A stretch of DNA of 64,000 nt from Nonomuraea guangzhouensis (GTDB lineage: Bacteria > Actinomycetota > Actinomycetes > Streptosporangiales > Streptosporangiaceae), in NCBI RefSeq assembly GCF_019396345.1, contig NZ_JAHKRM010000008.1, positions 368,133-432,132 of the forward strand, read 5' to 3'. The notes under the pieces are model-generated. The model was given only the letters and a program-made list of their open reading frames with translations. It searched no databases and was not told where the DNA came from. The position numbers were made by a program, and so were the translations under genes. Of the stretch, positions 18,056-25,358 are shown piece after piece. The stretch's first letter is position 1; each line of letters opens with the position of its first letter.

Positions 18056-18538
18056 ATGGAAGCAGCTGAAACGACCATTCTGATCGCGTACGACGGCTCG
18101 GACGACGCCAAGGCGGCGATCGCCTTCGCGGGCACGCTGCTGGCCGGCCGGCGCGCCGTTGTGCTGACCGTATGGGAACCCCAGGGGATGGCCTCGGCGC
18201 GGGCGTCGGCCGGGTTGATGATGACCATCGATGATTCGCCCGTCGCGGATGAAGCCGTCGGAGAGGCCATGAGGCAGCTCGCCGAGCAGGGCGCGGAGCT
18301 GGCCAGGCAGGTGGGGTTCGACGCGACGCCGCGATGCGAGCCGGGCGCGCTCGCCGTGTGGTCGAGCATTGTGGAGGTGGCGGACGATGTCAGGGCCACG
18401 TTGATCGTCACCGGTACGCGGGGGCTGGGCGGGGTGAAGTCACTGCTGCTCGGGAGCACGTCCGACCGGGTCCTGCACCACGCGCGCCGGCCGGTGCTGG
18501 TGGTGCCCGCGCCGGATAAGTCAGACCTGCCGGACTAA
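18056..18538 (+). CDS. Universal stress protein (UspA family)
   Basis: 160 residues from ATG 18056, with AGGAAAG 9 nt upstream. A single USP domain: ILIAYDGSDDAKAAIAFA at the start, and the ATP-binding signature G-x2-G-x9-G-S in GTRGLGGVKSLLLGSTSDRVL near residues 125-145, so it is of the nucleotide-binding class. It ends HHARRPVLVVPAP. Cytoplasmic stress or quiescence function. The downstream 200 bp is a tandem repeat tract. Confidence 0.9.
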   Translation: MEAAETTILIAYDGSDDAKAAIAFAGTLLAGRRAVVLTVWEPQGMASARASAGLMMTIDDSPVADEAVGEAMRQLAEQGAELARQVGFDATPRCEPGALAVWSSIVEVADDVRATLIVTGTRGLGGVKSLLLGSTSDRVLHHARRPVLVVPAPDKSDLPD

Positions 18539-18540
18539 CC

Positions 18541-18745
18541 AGCCCGGTCGGGACCTGCAGCCCTGTCGGGACCTGCGGACCCGCGGGCCAGCCGGGCCAG
18601 CTGGGCCAGCCGGGCCCGCAGACCAACTGGACCTGTCGGACCCGCGGACCTATCGGACCTGCGGACCAGCCGGGCCAGCCGGACCTGCGGACCAGCCGGA
18701 CCTGCGGACCAGCCGGGCCGGCCGGACCTGCGGACCAGTCGGACC
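18541..18745. repeat. Degenerate tandem repeat tract between uspA-like and permease genes
   Basis: The core is the 17-mer CGGACCTGCGGACCAGC, present in four near-identical copies between about 18654 and 18740, embedded in diverged CGGGCCAGC/CGGACC units. It reads as low-complexity Gly/Pro/Ala/Arg in all frames and has no start with a ribosome site, so I treat it as non-coding. Replication slippage is the likely origin. Confidence 0.8.
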
Positions 18746-18862
18746 AGCCGGGCTACTCGGATTAGCCGGGCCGCCGTTCGCCGGGCCGCCTTTCGCCCGT
18801 GGTTCTTTTGTCGGCGGCGTGGTGCATAGTGGCTGCCAGCCAGTGGAACGAGGAGGGCAGGG

Positions 18863-20311
18863 GTGGAGCTGTCACGGCGTCTCGGCACCGCCGACGCGGT
18901 GGTCGTGGGGCTGAGCGCGATGATCGGCGCCGGGGTGTTCGCCGCCTTCGCGCCCGCCGCGGCGGCCGCAGGTTCATGGCTGCTCGCCGCCCTCGCCCTC
19001 GCCGCCGTCGTCGCCTACTGCAACGCGACCTCCTCCGCACGCCTCGCCGCCCTCTATCCCGAGTCGGGCGGCACCTACGTCTACGGCAGGCGGCGGCTCG
19101 GCCCGGTCTGGGGTTACCTCGCGGGCTGGGGCTTCACCGTCGGCAAGACCGCCTCCTGCGCGGCGATGGCGCTGACCTTCGGCTCGTACGTGGCGCCCGG
19201 TCTGGCCCGGCCCCTCGCCATCGCCGCCGTGGTGGCGCTGACCGCGCTCAACCTGTTCGGGGTTCAGCGCTCGGCCGTCGTGGCCCGGGTGATGGTGGCG
19301 TTCGTGCTGGCGGTCCTGGTCGCGGTGGTCGCCGTCGGGCTGCTGAACGGCCCTGACGCCTCCTCGGCGATCGGCTCCGAGGCCGGTGCCATCTCGGCGA
19401 CCGGCTCCGAGGACGGCGCCCTCTCGGCGGACGGCTCCGAGGACGGCGCCCTCTCGGCGGACGGTCTGCCGTCGAACGCGCGCATCGTCGACAAGGACCA
19501 GAGGATCGACCTCTCTCCCGAGAAGCTCGCCGCTCTCGTCCCCGAGAACGACGGGGTCGCCCGGTTCTACGCGATCGCGGTGCAGGTCGAAGAGGCCTAC
19601 CACCCCACCCCGTGGGATGTTCTCCAGGGCGCGGGCCTGCTGTTCTTCGCCTTCGCCGGGTACGCCAGGATCGCCACGCTCGGCGAAGAGGTCCGCGACC
19701 CGGCACGCACCATCCCCCGCGCCATCACCGCCGCTCTGGCCGTCACGCTGGTGGTCTACGCCCTGGTCGCCGTCACCGCGCTGTCCGTGCTGGGCCCCAC
19801 GTCGCTCGGCGCGTCCGACGCCCCGCTCGCCGACGTGGCCACCGCGTCCGGCGCGGCCTGGTTGCGGCCGGTGGTCAGTACGGGCGCGGCGGTGGCGGCG
19901 CTGGGGGCGCTGCTGGCCCTCCTTCTCGGTGTCTCTCGCACAGTCCTCGCCATGGCGCGCAGGCGCGATCTTCCTGGGCTCTTGGCCGAGGTCCATTCCG
20001 CGACCGAGGTCCCCCGCCGGGCCGAGCTGGCCGTGGGCGTGGTGGTGGTCGGGTTGCTGCTGGTGGCGGACCTGCGCGGGGCGATCGGCTTCTCGTCGTT
20101 CGGCGTCCTGGTCTATTACGCCATCGCCAACGCCTGCGCGCTCACCCTCGGGCCGGACGAGGGCGCCCCGCCCAAGGCCGTACCGGCGCTCGGGCTGGCC
20201 CTCTGCCTGCTGCTGGCCGCGACCCTGCCACTGACGTCCGTGCTCGCGGGCCTCGCCGTCTTCGCGGTCGGCCTGATCATCTGGAAGGTCCGCCATCGCG
20301 GGCCTCCGTGA
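18863..20311 (+). CDS. APC-superfamily amino acid permease with repeat-containing loop
   Basis: 482 residues from GTG 18863, with AGGAGG 6 nt upstream. The N-terminus has VVGLSAMIGAGVFAAFAPA, the unwound TM1 Gly motif of APC transporters. YPESGGTYVYGRRRLGPVWGYLAGW and FFAFAGYARIATLGEEVRDPARTIPRAI are the TM3/TM6-7 signatures. About twelve TM helices are expected. Between TM5 and TM6 (residues ~160-255) lies an unusually long hydrophilic loop. It starts with three 10-residue repeats of the GSEDGALSAD type and continues to QVEEAYHPTPWDV. The substrate is likely an amino acid or amine; the specificity is not readable. Confidence 0.88.
   Translation: MELSRRLGTADAVVVGLSAMIGAGVFAAFAPAAAAAGSWLLAALALAAVVAYCNATSSARLAALYPESGGTYVYGRRRLGPVWGYLAGWGFTVGKTASCAAMALTFGSYVAPGLARPLAIAAVVALTALNLFGVQRSAVVARVMVAFVLAVLVAVVAVGLLNGPDASSAIGSEAGAISATGSEDGALSADGSEDGALSADGLPSNARIVDKDQRIDLSPEKLAALVPENDGVARFYAIAVQVEEAYHPTPWDVLQGAGLLFFAFAGYARIATLGEEVRDPARTIPRAITAALAVTLVVYALVAVTALSVLGPTSLGASDAPLADVATASGAAWLRPVVSTGAAVAALGALLALLLGVSRTVLAMARRRDLPGLLAEVHSATEVPRRAELAVGVVVVGLLLVADLRGAIGFSSFGVLVYYAIANACALTLGPDEGAPPKAVPALGLALCLLLAATLPLTSVLAGLAVFAVGLIIWKVRHRGPP
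19373..19462 (+). repeat. Three in-frame 30-bp repeats in the permease gene
   Basis: GGCTCCGAGGACGGCGCCCT... repeats at 19403-19432 and 19433-19462 are identical; 19373-19402 is a diverged copy. They encode the acidic loop units GSEAGAISAT, GSEDGALSAD and GSEDGALSAD. Because the unit is a multiple of three, copy number can change without breaking the gene. Confidence 0.9.
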
Positions 20312-20423
20312 CGCGGGGTGCTCGGCAAGCGCGGGGGCTCTGTCCGGAGTGGGTGATTTACCGAAGGTCTGCAGAAAGCCTCGGCTCTTGAGGCCGGGCA
20401 TCCCGGAGCGCGGAGCCGGAACC

Positions 20424-20840
20424 TCAGGTGGGGCGGCGCTGTTGTTCAATGTACGCCTTGATGATCGATAGTGGGGCTCCGCCGCAGGAGGCGGCGAAGT
20501 AGCTGGGTGACCAGAAGGGGCCGTGCATGATGGCGGGGTTGTCCGGGCTGGTGAATTCCTTGCGGAGGTAGTGCGAGGAGACGCCTTTCAACGAGTTGAC
20601 GAGTTTGCTGATCGCGATCTTGGGCGGGTAGTGGATGAGCAGGTGGACGTGGTCGTGTTCGCCGTTGAACGCGCGGAGTTCGGCCTCGAAGCTGTCGCAT
20701 ACCTCGATCATGATGTCTTCGCAGCGGCGTAGCATCGCGTCGTCGAACACGTTTCCGCGATATTTGGTGACAAAGACCAGATGGACGTGCATCGCGGAAA
20801 CCACGTGTCTGCCTCGTCGATATTCCACTTTCTGGCTCAT
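20424..20840 (-). CDS. tnpA: IS200-like Y1 transposase TnpA
   Basis: 138 residues from ATG 20840 (MSQKVEYRRGRHVVSAMHVHLVFVTKYR). The HUH nuclease motif is in GEHDHVHLLIHYPP (near residues 60-72). The catalytic Tyr is in the C-terminal helix IIKAYIEQQ. It is the normal length for single-strand Y1 transposases, which excise and insert ssDNA circles at a short target. It is divergent from tnpB with 57 bp between the starts. No disruption is seen. Confidence 0.93.
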   Translation of the reverse strand: MSQKVEYRRGRHVVSAMHVHLVFVTKYRGNVFDDAMLRRCEDIMIEVCDSFEAELRAFNGEHDHVHLLIHYPPKIAISKLVNSLKGVSSHYLRKEFTSPDNPAIMHGPFWSPSYFAASCGGAPLSIIKAYIEQQRRPT

Positions 20841-20897
20841 AGACCAGATGATAATGTGTTCGAGTCGGTGAGATGCAAGCGTCCCGTGGGGCAGGGG

Positions 20898-22259
20898 GTG
20901 TTGCGCATGTTGGCGGGCCGGAAGTACCGCCTGGAGTTCGACTTCGGGCAGCGGGCGTTCGCCGAAAGGCTGGGCGGGATCTGCCGGGCCGTGTGGAACA
21001 CCGGTCTGGAACAACGGCGGGATTATCGGCGGCGCGGGCAGTGGATCAACTATGAGCAGCAGTGCAAGCAGCTCGCCGAAGCGAAGAAGGACCCGTACTG
21101 CGCCTGGCTCGCGGACGCCCCTGCCCAGGTGATCCAGCAGACGCTGAAGGACTTGGACCAGGCGTGTCGCAAGCATGGCACGTGGAAGGTGGGCTGGAAG
21201 TCGAAGGCGAGGGGGCGGCCGTCGTTTCGGTTCCCCACCGCCAAACACCTGCCCGTTGAGCGGGTAGGCCGCAGGTGGGGGCGGGTGTTCCTGCCCAAGT
21301 TCGGGTGGGCGCGGTTTCGGATGTCGCGCCCGCTTGGGGGGAGCGTCAAGTCCGCGACCGTGTCGCGGGACGGCAGGCACTGGTTCATCAGTTTCCTGGT
21401 CGACGATGGGATCGCCGAGCGTGAGCAGCATGCGTGCCCTCAGTGGGTGGGCGTGGACCGGGGGGTGGTCACGGCCGCCGTGACCTCGGATGGGGAGTTC
21501 TTCGACCGCCGTCACGCCGGAACTGACGGTGTTTCCTCGAGGGAGCTCCCACCGGAGAGGAGAAGGGGTCGGGAGGAGCGGGGGAACCGGGAGGACGACC
21601 TCGGGTATCTCACGCCCGGCGAAGCGGAACGGTATCTGCGGCTGCAACGCCGACTCGCCCGCACGAAGAAGGGGTCGAAGCGGCGCAAGAGGGTCGTGGC
21701 CGCGATGAGTGAGATCATGCGGCGGGTGCGGTGGCGGCGCGCTGACTTCAACGCCCAAGCCGCGCACCGACTCACCCGCAGGTACGGGCACGTGGTCATC
21801 GAAGACCTGAACACCAAGGGCATGAGCGCGGCCGTCAAGCCCAAGCCCGACCCCGACCGGCCGGGCAGGTTCCTGCGCAACGGCGCGGCCGCGAAATCCG
21901 GGCTCAGCAAGGCGATTCTCGGCAAGGGCTGGAACGGCCTGGAAGTCGCCCTCCGCTCCAAGGCCCGCTACACCGGCAGCGTCATCCATAAGATCAACCC
22001 CGCGTACACGTCCCAGACGTGCCCGGAACCTGCGTGCGGGAAGGTGGAGGAGAAGAGCCGCAAGAGCCAAGCGGTCTTCTCCTGCACGTCTTGCGGGCAC
22101 ACCGAGCACGCCGACATCGTCGCGGCGAGGAACATCAAGGCCAAAGGACAGGCGGCCGGGCTGGTCGTCTCAGGGCGTGGAGACCCACCCGGGTCCGAGA
22201 AACGTCAAGCATCCCGTTCCACAGCACGAGCCGCGCAAGCGGCACGAACTGCCGCATAG
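20898..22259 (+). CDS. tnpB: TnpB RNA-guided nuclease (IS605 OrfB)
   Basis: 453 residues from GTG 20898 (or 450 from ATG 20907). The N-terminal region is YRLEFDFGQRAFAERLGGICRAVWN. The RuvC parts are VGVDRGVVTAAVT (catalytic Asp), VVIEDLNTKGMS (catalytic Glu) and HADIVAARNIKAKG (catalytic Asp). The zinc ribbon is CPEPACGKVEEKSRKSQAVFSCTSCG, with all four Cys present. All catalytic residues are present, so an active RNA-guided DNA nuclease is plausible. Its guide RNA would be processed from the 3' end of this transcript across the right end at 22303. TnpB preserves such elements by cutting the empty donor site. Confidence 0.92.
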   Translation: MLRMLAGRKYRLEFDFGQRAFAERLGGICRAVWNTGLEQRRDYRRRGQWINYEQQCKQLAEAKKDPYCAWLADAPAQVIQQTLKDLDQACRKHGTWKVGWKSKARGRPSFRFPTAKHLPVERVGRRWGRVFLPKFGWARFRMSRPLGGSVKSATVSRDGRHWFISFLVDDGIAEREQHACPQWVGVDRGVVTAAVTSDGEFFDRRHAGTDGVSSRELPPERRRGREERGNREDDLGYLTPGEAERYLRLQRRLARTKKGSKRRKRVVAAMSEIMRRVRWRRADFNAQAAHRLTRRYGHVVIEDLNTKGMSAAVKPKPDPDRPGRFLRNGAAAKSGLSKAILGKGWNGLEVALRSKARYTGSVIHKINPAYTSQTCPEPACGKVEEKSRKSQAVFSCTSCGHTEHADIVAARNIKAKGQAAGLVVSGRGDPPGSEKRQASRSTARAAQAARTAA

Positions 22260-22320
22260 CGGCACGGGAATCCCCGTCCCTTCAGGACGGAGAGCAGGTC
22301 AAGAGTGCGTCGGTATCAGC
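22150..22320 (+). ncRNA. Predicted reRNA/omega-RNA of TnpB
   Basis: By analogy with characterised TnpB systems, the scaffold overlaps the 3' end of tnpB and runs through the right-end hairpin (22274-22290). The 16-20 nt immediately after the element's last base (from about 22304, AGTGCGTCGGTATCAGCC) acts as guide. Only the hairpin and position are seen; boundaries are inferred. Confidence 0.45.
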
Positions 22321-22340
22321 CGGAACGCTACGATGAGCGC

Positions 22341-22373
22341 ATGACGACGCGACTGGTGATGATGGCCCCGTAG
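22341..22373 (+). CDS. Met-Met leader peptide upstream of methionyl-tRNA synthetase
   Basis: A 10-codon ORF, MTTRLVMMAP followed by TAG, lies 81 bp upstream of the synthetase start. Two consecutive Met codons sit at 22359-22364, near the end of the peptide. A TANNNT -10 box, TACGAT (22329-22334), ends 6 nt before its ATG. The peptide is therefore probably read from a leaderless transcript, so ribosomes would load at the very 5' end. The position, length, regulatory codons matching the downstream enzyme, and the following competing hairpins are the hallmarks of a ribosome-mediated attenuator. Translation is not proven. Confidence 0.65.
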   Translation: MTTRLVMMAP

Positions 22374-22440
22374 GGGCTTCCACCGACGACGTCTTGTTCG
22401 AGGCCCTGCGACCGGGGCCTCTTGTCGTGTCCGGGGCCCC
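22364..22440 (+). promoter_or_regulatory. Attenuator stem-loops controlling metG
   Basis: Three mutually exclusive pairings follow the Met codons. Segment 1 is GGCCCC-GTA-GGGGC (22364-22377), which self-pairs or pairs by its GGGC with segment 2. Segment 2 is GAGGCCC (22400-22406), pairing with segment 3, GGGCCTC (22415-22421). Segment 3 as GGGGCC (22414-22419) pairs with segment 4, GGCCCC (22435-22440), which ends just before the metG ribosome site GGGAG. A ribosome stalled at the Met codons would mask segment 1 and favour 2:3 (antitermination). Completion of the peptide would favour 1:2 and 3:4 (termination). Model inferred by eye. Confidence 0.6.
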
Positions 22441-22454
22441 TTGGGAGACACCCG

Positions 22455-23885
22455 ATGTACATCACGACCACCATCCCTTACGTCAACGCCCGCCCGCACC
22501 TGGGGCACGCCCTGGAGATCGTGCAGGGCGACGTGCTGGCCCGGCACTACCGGCGGCGGGGCGAGCCCGTGCGCTTCCAGACCGGCACCGACGACAACTC
22601 GCTGAAGAACGTGCTGGCCGCCGAGGCGGAGGGCGTCCCGGTGCGGGAGCTCGTCGATCGGAACGCGGCCGCCTTCGAGGCGCTGCGCGAGTCGTACGAC
22701 CTGTCCTTCGACTCCTTCATCCGGACGAGCCGTCATCCGGGGCATCGCCCGGGAGTCGAGCGGATCTGGCGGGCGATCGACGGCGACCTTTACCAGCGGC
22801 ACTACGAGGGGCTCTACTGCGTCGGCTGCGAGCAGTTCTACAACGACGGGCCCTGTCCCGAGCACGAGGCGCCGTTGCAGCGGGTCTCGGAGCAGAACTG
22901 GTTCTTCCGCCTCTCGCGTTACCAGGACGCGTTACTGGACCTCATCTGCGGCGGATGGCTCAGGATCGAGCCGGCCGCGCGGCGGAACGAGGTGCTGGCG
23001 TTCATCGAGGCCGGGCTGTCCGACATCAGCGTCTCGCGCTCCGCGGACCGGGCCCGCGGCTGGGGCATACCGGTGCCGGGAGACCCCTCCCAGGTGGTGT
23101 ACGTGTGGTGGGACGCCCTGGCCAACTACGTCACCGCGCTGGACGGCGGCGACTACGACCGCTGGTGGGTGGCGGAGCCGCGCAAGGTCCACCTGATGGG
23201 CAAGGGCGTGATCCGCTTCCACGCGGTCTACTGGCCTGCGATGCTGCTCGCGGCGGGCCTGCCGCTGCCTGCCGAGATCTTCGTCCACGACTACCTGACC
23301 GCCGGCGGGCGCAAGATCAGCAAATCATCGGGTACGTCCGCGGACGCCGAGGCGATCGCGCGGGCCTACGGCGCCGACGCGGTGCGGTGGTGGCTGCTGC
23401 GCGAGGTGCCGCGGGTCGGCGACGCCGACTTCACCGTGGAACGGCTGGTCGCCAGGGCCGACGAGGATCTGGCCAACGGCGTCGGCAACCTGGTCAACCG
23501 GGTCGTCACCATGGTGCACCGGTTCCGGGACGGCGAGGTCCCCGCGGTCGCCGTTGACGCGGTCGCCGGACGTACCCTCGTCGAGGCCTGTGAGAGCGCG
23601 CCGGGGCGGGTGCACGAGGCGCTGGAGGACTTCGACTTCCGCCGCGCCACCGCCGCGGTCTGGACGATCGTCGAGGAGGCGAACAAGTACGTCGAACAGG
23701 TCAAGCCGTGGCGGCAGGAGCCCGGCGACCGGGAGACCTCGCTGGCGACGCTTGTGCACGCGTGCCGGGTGCTGGCCGTACAACTGGCGCCGTTCCTGCC
23801 CACAGCGGCGGCGCGCGTGGCGGCGGCGGTGGACGGGGAACGGCTGGCCGAGCCCGAGCCGTTGTTCCCGCGGCTGGCCCATTGA
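22455..23885 (+). CDS. metG: Methionyl-tRNA synthetase
   Basis: 476 residues from ATG 22455, with GGGAG 7 nt upstream. It is a class I synthetase: TTTIPYVNARPHLGHALE carries the HIGH-type motif (HLGH), and GGRKISKSSGT carries KMSKS (KISKS). The CP1 insert has a CVGC...CPEH zinc-knuckle-like segment. The C-terminal anticodon-binding helical domain includes TVERLVARADEDLANGVGNLVNRVV. It charges tRNA-Met with methionine. It is on the short side for the family, lacking the C-terminal EMAP-like domain. The upstream leader peptide and hairpins suggest control by Met-tRNA charging. Whether a second MetRS exists in the genome cannot be told here. Confidence 0.93.
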   Translation: MYITTTIPYVNARPHLGHALEIVQGDVLARHYRRRGEPVRFQTGTDDNSLKNVLAAEAEGVPVRELVDRNAAAFEALRESYDLSFDSFIRTSRHPGHRPGVERIWRAIDGDLYQRHYEGLYCVGCEQFYNDGPCPEHEAPLQRVSEQNWFFRLSRYQDALLDLICGGWLRIEPAARRNEVLAFIEAGLSDISVSRSADRARGWGIPVPGDPSQVVYVWWDALANYVTALDGGDYDRWWVAEPRKVHLMGKGVIRFHAVYWPAMLLAAGLPLPAEIFVHDYLTAGGRKISKSSGTSADAEAIARAYGADAVRWWLLREVPRVGDADFTVERLVARADEDLANGVGNLVNRVVTMVHRFRDGEVPAVAVDAVAGRTLVEACESAPGRVHEALEDFDFRRATAAVWTIVEEANKYVEQVKPWRQEPGDRETSLATLVHACRVLAVQLAPFLPTAAARVAAAVDGERLAEPEPLFPRLAH

Positions 23886-23942
23886 CGGTGGGTATGCGGC
23901 GGCCTACGTTGGCGGCACCGACCAGCCGGTATGGAGGCGCGC

Positions 23943-24920
23943 ATGCCCACCGTCAACACCGTTCGCGGCCCTGTCGACGTCGATGAGCTCGGTCAGACCT
24001 TGATGCACGAACACGTCTTCGTCCTCTCCACCGAGTATCTGGACAACTACGGCAAAGGTGCCTGGTGGGACGAGGAGTTCCGGGTCGCGGACGCGATCAC
24101 GAAGCTCAACGCGGCGGCGGCGAAGGGCGTGCGGACGATCGTGGACCCGACGGTGTGGGGGATCGGCCGGTACATCCCCCGCATCCAGCGCATCGCCGCC
24201 GAAGTGCCGGACCTGCACATCATCGCCGCGACCGGCATGTACAGCTTCGACGAGCTGCCGCACCAGTACGAGTTCCGCGGTCCCGGCCTGCTCCTGGACA
24301 TACCCGATCCGATGATCGACGACTTCGTCCGGGACATCACCGAGGGCATCGCCGACACGGGGGTCAAGGCGGCGTTCCTCAAGTGCGTGGTCGAGCAGAA
24401 GGGCCTGACGCCCGGGGTCGAGCGGATCTGCCGGGCCGTCGCGCAGGCTCACGTACGCACCGGCGCGCCGATCACCGTCCACACGAACTCCTTCACGCAG
24501 AGCGGGCTGCTGGCCCTCGACTTCTTCGCCAAGGAGGGCGTGGACCTGACGAAGGTCGTCGTCGGGCACGCGGGCGACACCAACGATCTCGACTACCTGA
24601 TGCGCCTGGCCGACACGGGCGCCACGCTAGGCATGGATAGATTTGGGCTGGATGTCTACAACCCGACCTCCGACCGAGTGGCCACCATCGCCGCCCTCTG
24701 CCAGCGGGGATACGCTGACCGCATGGTCCTCAGCCACGACGCCGGGTGCTTTTACGACTACTTTGGGACAGCTTGGGATGAGGCGCTGAGCACGATGGCG
24801 CCCAACTGGCGCTACGATCACATCCACGACGAGGTCTTGGCCGCACTCCTGGACTCGGGTGTGACCGGCGATCAGATCGAGCAGATGCTGGTGTCCAACC
24901 CGAGACGCTACTTCTCGTAA
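23943..24920 (+). CDS. Phosphotriesterase-family metallohydrolase
   Basis: 325 residues from ATG 23943, chosen because GGAGG lies 5 nt before it; an in-frame ATG at 23931 carries that very ribosome site. The TIM-barrel amidohydrolase motifs are complete: LMHEHVFVLS (HxH), AAFLKCVVEQKG (the lysine expected to be carbamylated), ITVHTNS, VVGHAGDTND, and MVLSHDAGCF (the final Asp). This is the phosphotriesterase-like lactonase/PTE-related group. Many members hydrolyse lactones or unknown esters and few are true phosphotriesterases. It is separated from metG by 57 bp and could be read through from it. Confidence 0.88.
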   Translation: MPTVNTVRGPVDVDELGQTLMHEHVFVLSTEYLDNYGKGAWWDEEFRVADAITKLNAAAAKGVRTIVDPTVWGIGRYIPRIQRIAAEVPDLHIIAATGMYSFDELPHQYEFRGPGLLLDIPDPMIDDFVRDITEGIADTGVKAAFLKCVVEQKGLTPGVERICRAVAQAHVRTGAPITVHTNSFTQSGLLALDFFAKEGVDLTKVVVGHAGDTNDLDYLMRLADTGATLGMDRFGLDVYNPTSDRVATIAALCQRGYADRMVLSHDAGCFYDYFGTAWDEALSTMAPNWRYDHIHDEVLAALLDSGVTGDQIEQMLVSNPRRYFS

Positions 24921-24961
24921 AGTGGTGACATCGGACAAGCAATGCGGGTAGGTGGAACTGG

Positions 24962-25348
24962 GTGACTTCGGAGCAGGCCTTGTCGATCAGCCTCGGGCTC
25001 CAGGGACCGTGTGTCATCGCCAGGCTTACGGGGGATTTCGACTTCGGCTCCGCGGCCGAGGTGCGTGATCGCGTCACCAAGGCGTTGGATCTGACCCAGC
25101 CACCCCTACTCGTCATCGACATGCAGGCGGTCAGCGTCTGCGATTCTTCGGGCCTTTCTGTGCTCGTTTATCTGCACAAGGCGGTGACCGCGTCCGGCGG
25201 CCGGTTGCTCCTTTCCGGGCTCAACGGCAGGTGTAAGCATCTGTTCGCCATCACCGCGCTGGACAAGTTCTTCGATATCCGCACCACCGCCGAACTCGCC
25301 ATTGCAGAACTCAACGAACCGGGGAGTTCGCCGCCGTTTACCGGGTAG
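24962..25348 (+). CDS. STAS-domain anti-sigma factor antagonist
   Basis: 128 residues from GTG 24962. A single STAS fold: ISLGLQGPCVIARLTGDFDFGSAAEVRDRV, and the phosphorylatable serine in MQAVSVCDSSGLSVLVYLHKAV (near residue 61), followed by the Gly/Leu-rich loop LLLSGLNGRCKHLFAITALDKFF. It would be phosphorylated by an RsbW-type kinase and release a sigma factor when dephosphorylated. The next gene, 10 bp downstream on the same strand, is a sigma-70 factor, so the two are almost certainly one transcript. Confidence 0.92.
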   Translation: MTSEQALSISLGLQGPCVIARLTGDFDFGSAAEVRDRVTKALDLTQPPLLVIDMQAVSVCDSSGLSVLVYLHKAVTASGGRLLLSGLNGRCKHLFAITALDKFFDIRTTAELAIAELNEPGSSPPFTG

Positions 25349-25358
25349 TCGCCGTGGT

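Larger units (their letters stand above)
20357..22303. mobile_element. IS200/IS605-family element with tnpA and tnpB
   Basis: Divergent tnpA (minus) and tnpB (plus) are flanked by imperfect hairpins instead of inverted repeats. The left hairpin is GCCTC...GAGGC around 20378-20394, just inside a TTTAC at 20357-20361 that could be the target/TAM. The right hairpin CCGTCC-CTTCA-GGACGG (22274-22290) is followed by GAGAGCAGGTCAAG, the usual right end of these elements in actinomycetes. Both genes are full length, so the element may be active. The exact ends are my estimate. It sits directly upstream of the MetRS leader promoter. Confidence 0.75.

Noticed and set aside
18535..18888. Collagen-like Gly-Pro-Ala minus-strand ORF
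   Set aside because: It is the translation of a degenerate tandem repeat, with no ribosome site and no flanking domain.
20424..22109. Minus-strand 561-residue extension of TnpA
   Set aside because: Everything before MSQK is antisense to tnpB; the HUH transposase has the normal size from 20840.
22300..22454. T-box riboswitch before metG
   Set aside because: No T-box consensus (AGGGTGGNACCGCG) or specifier stem is present; the short Met-rich ORF and alternative hairpins fit ribosome-mediated attenuation better.
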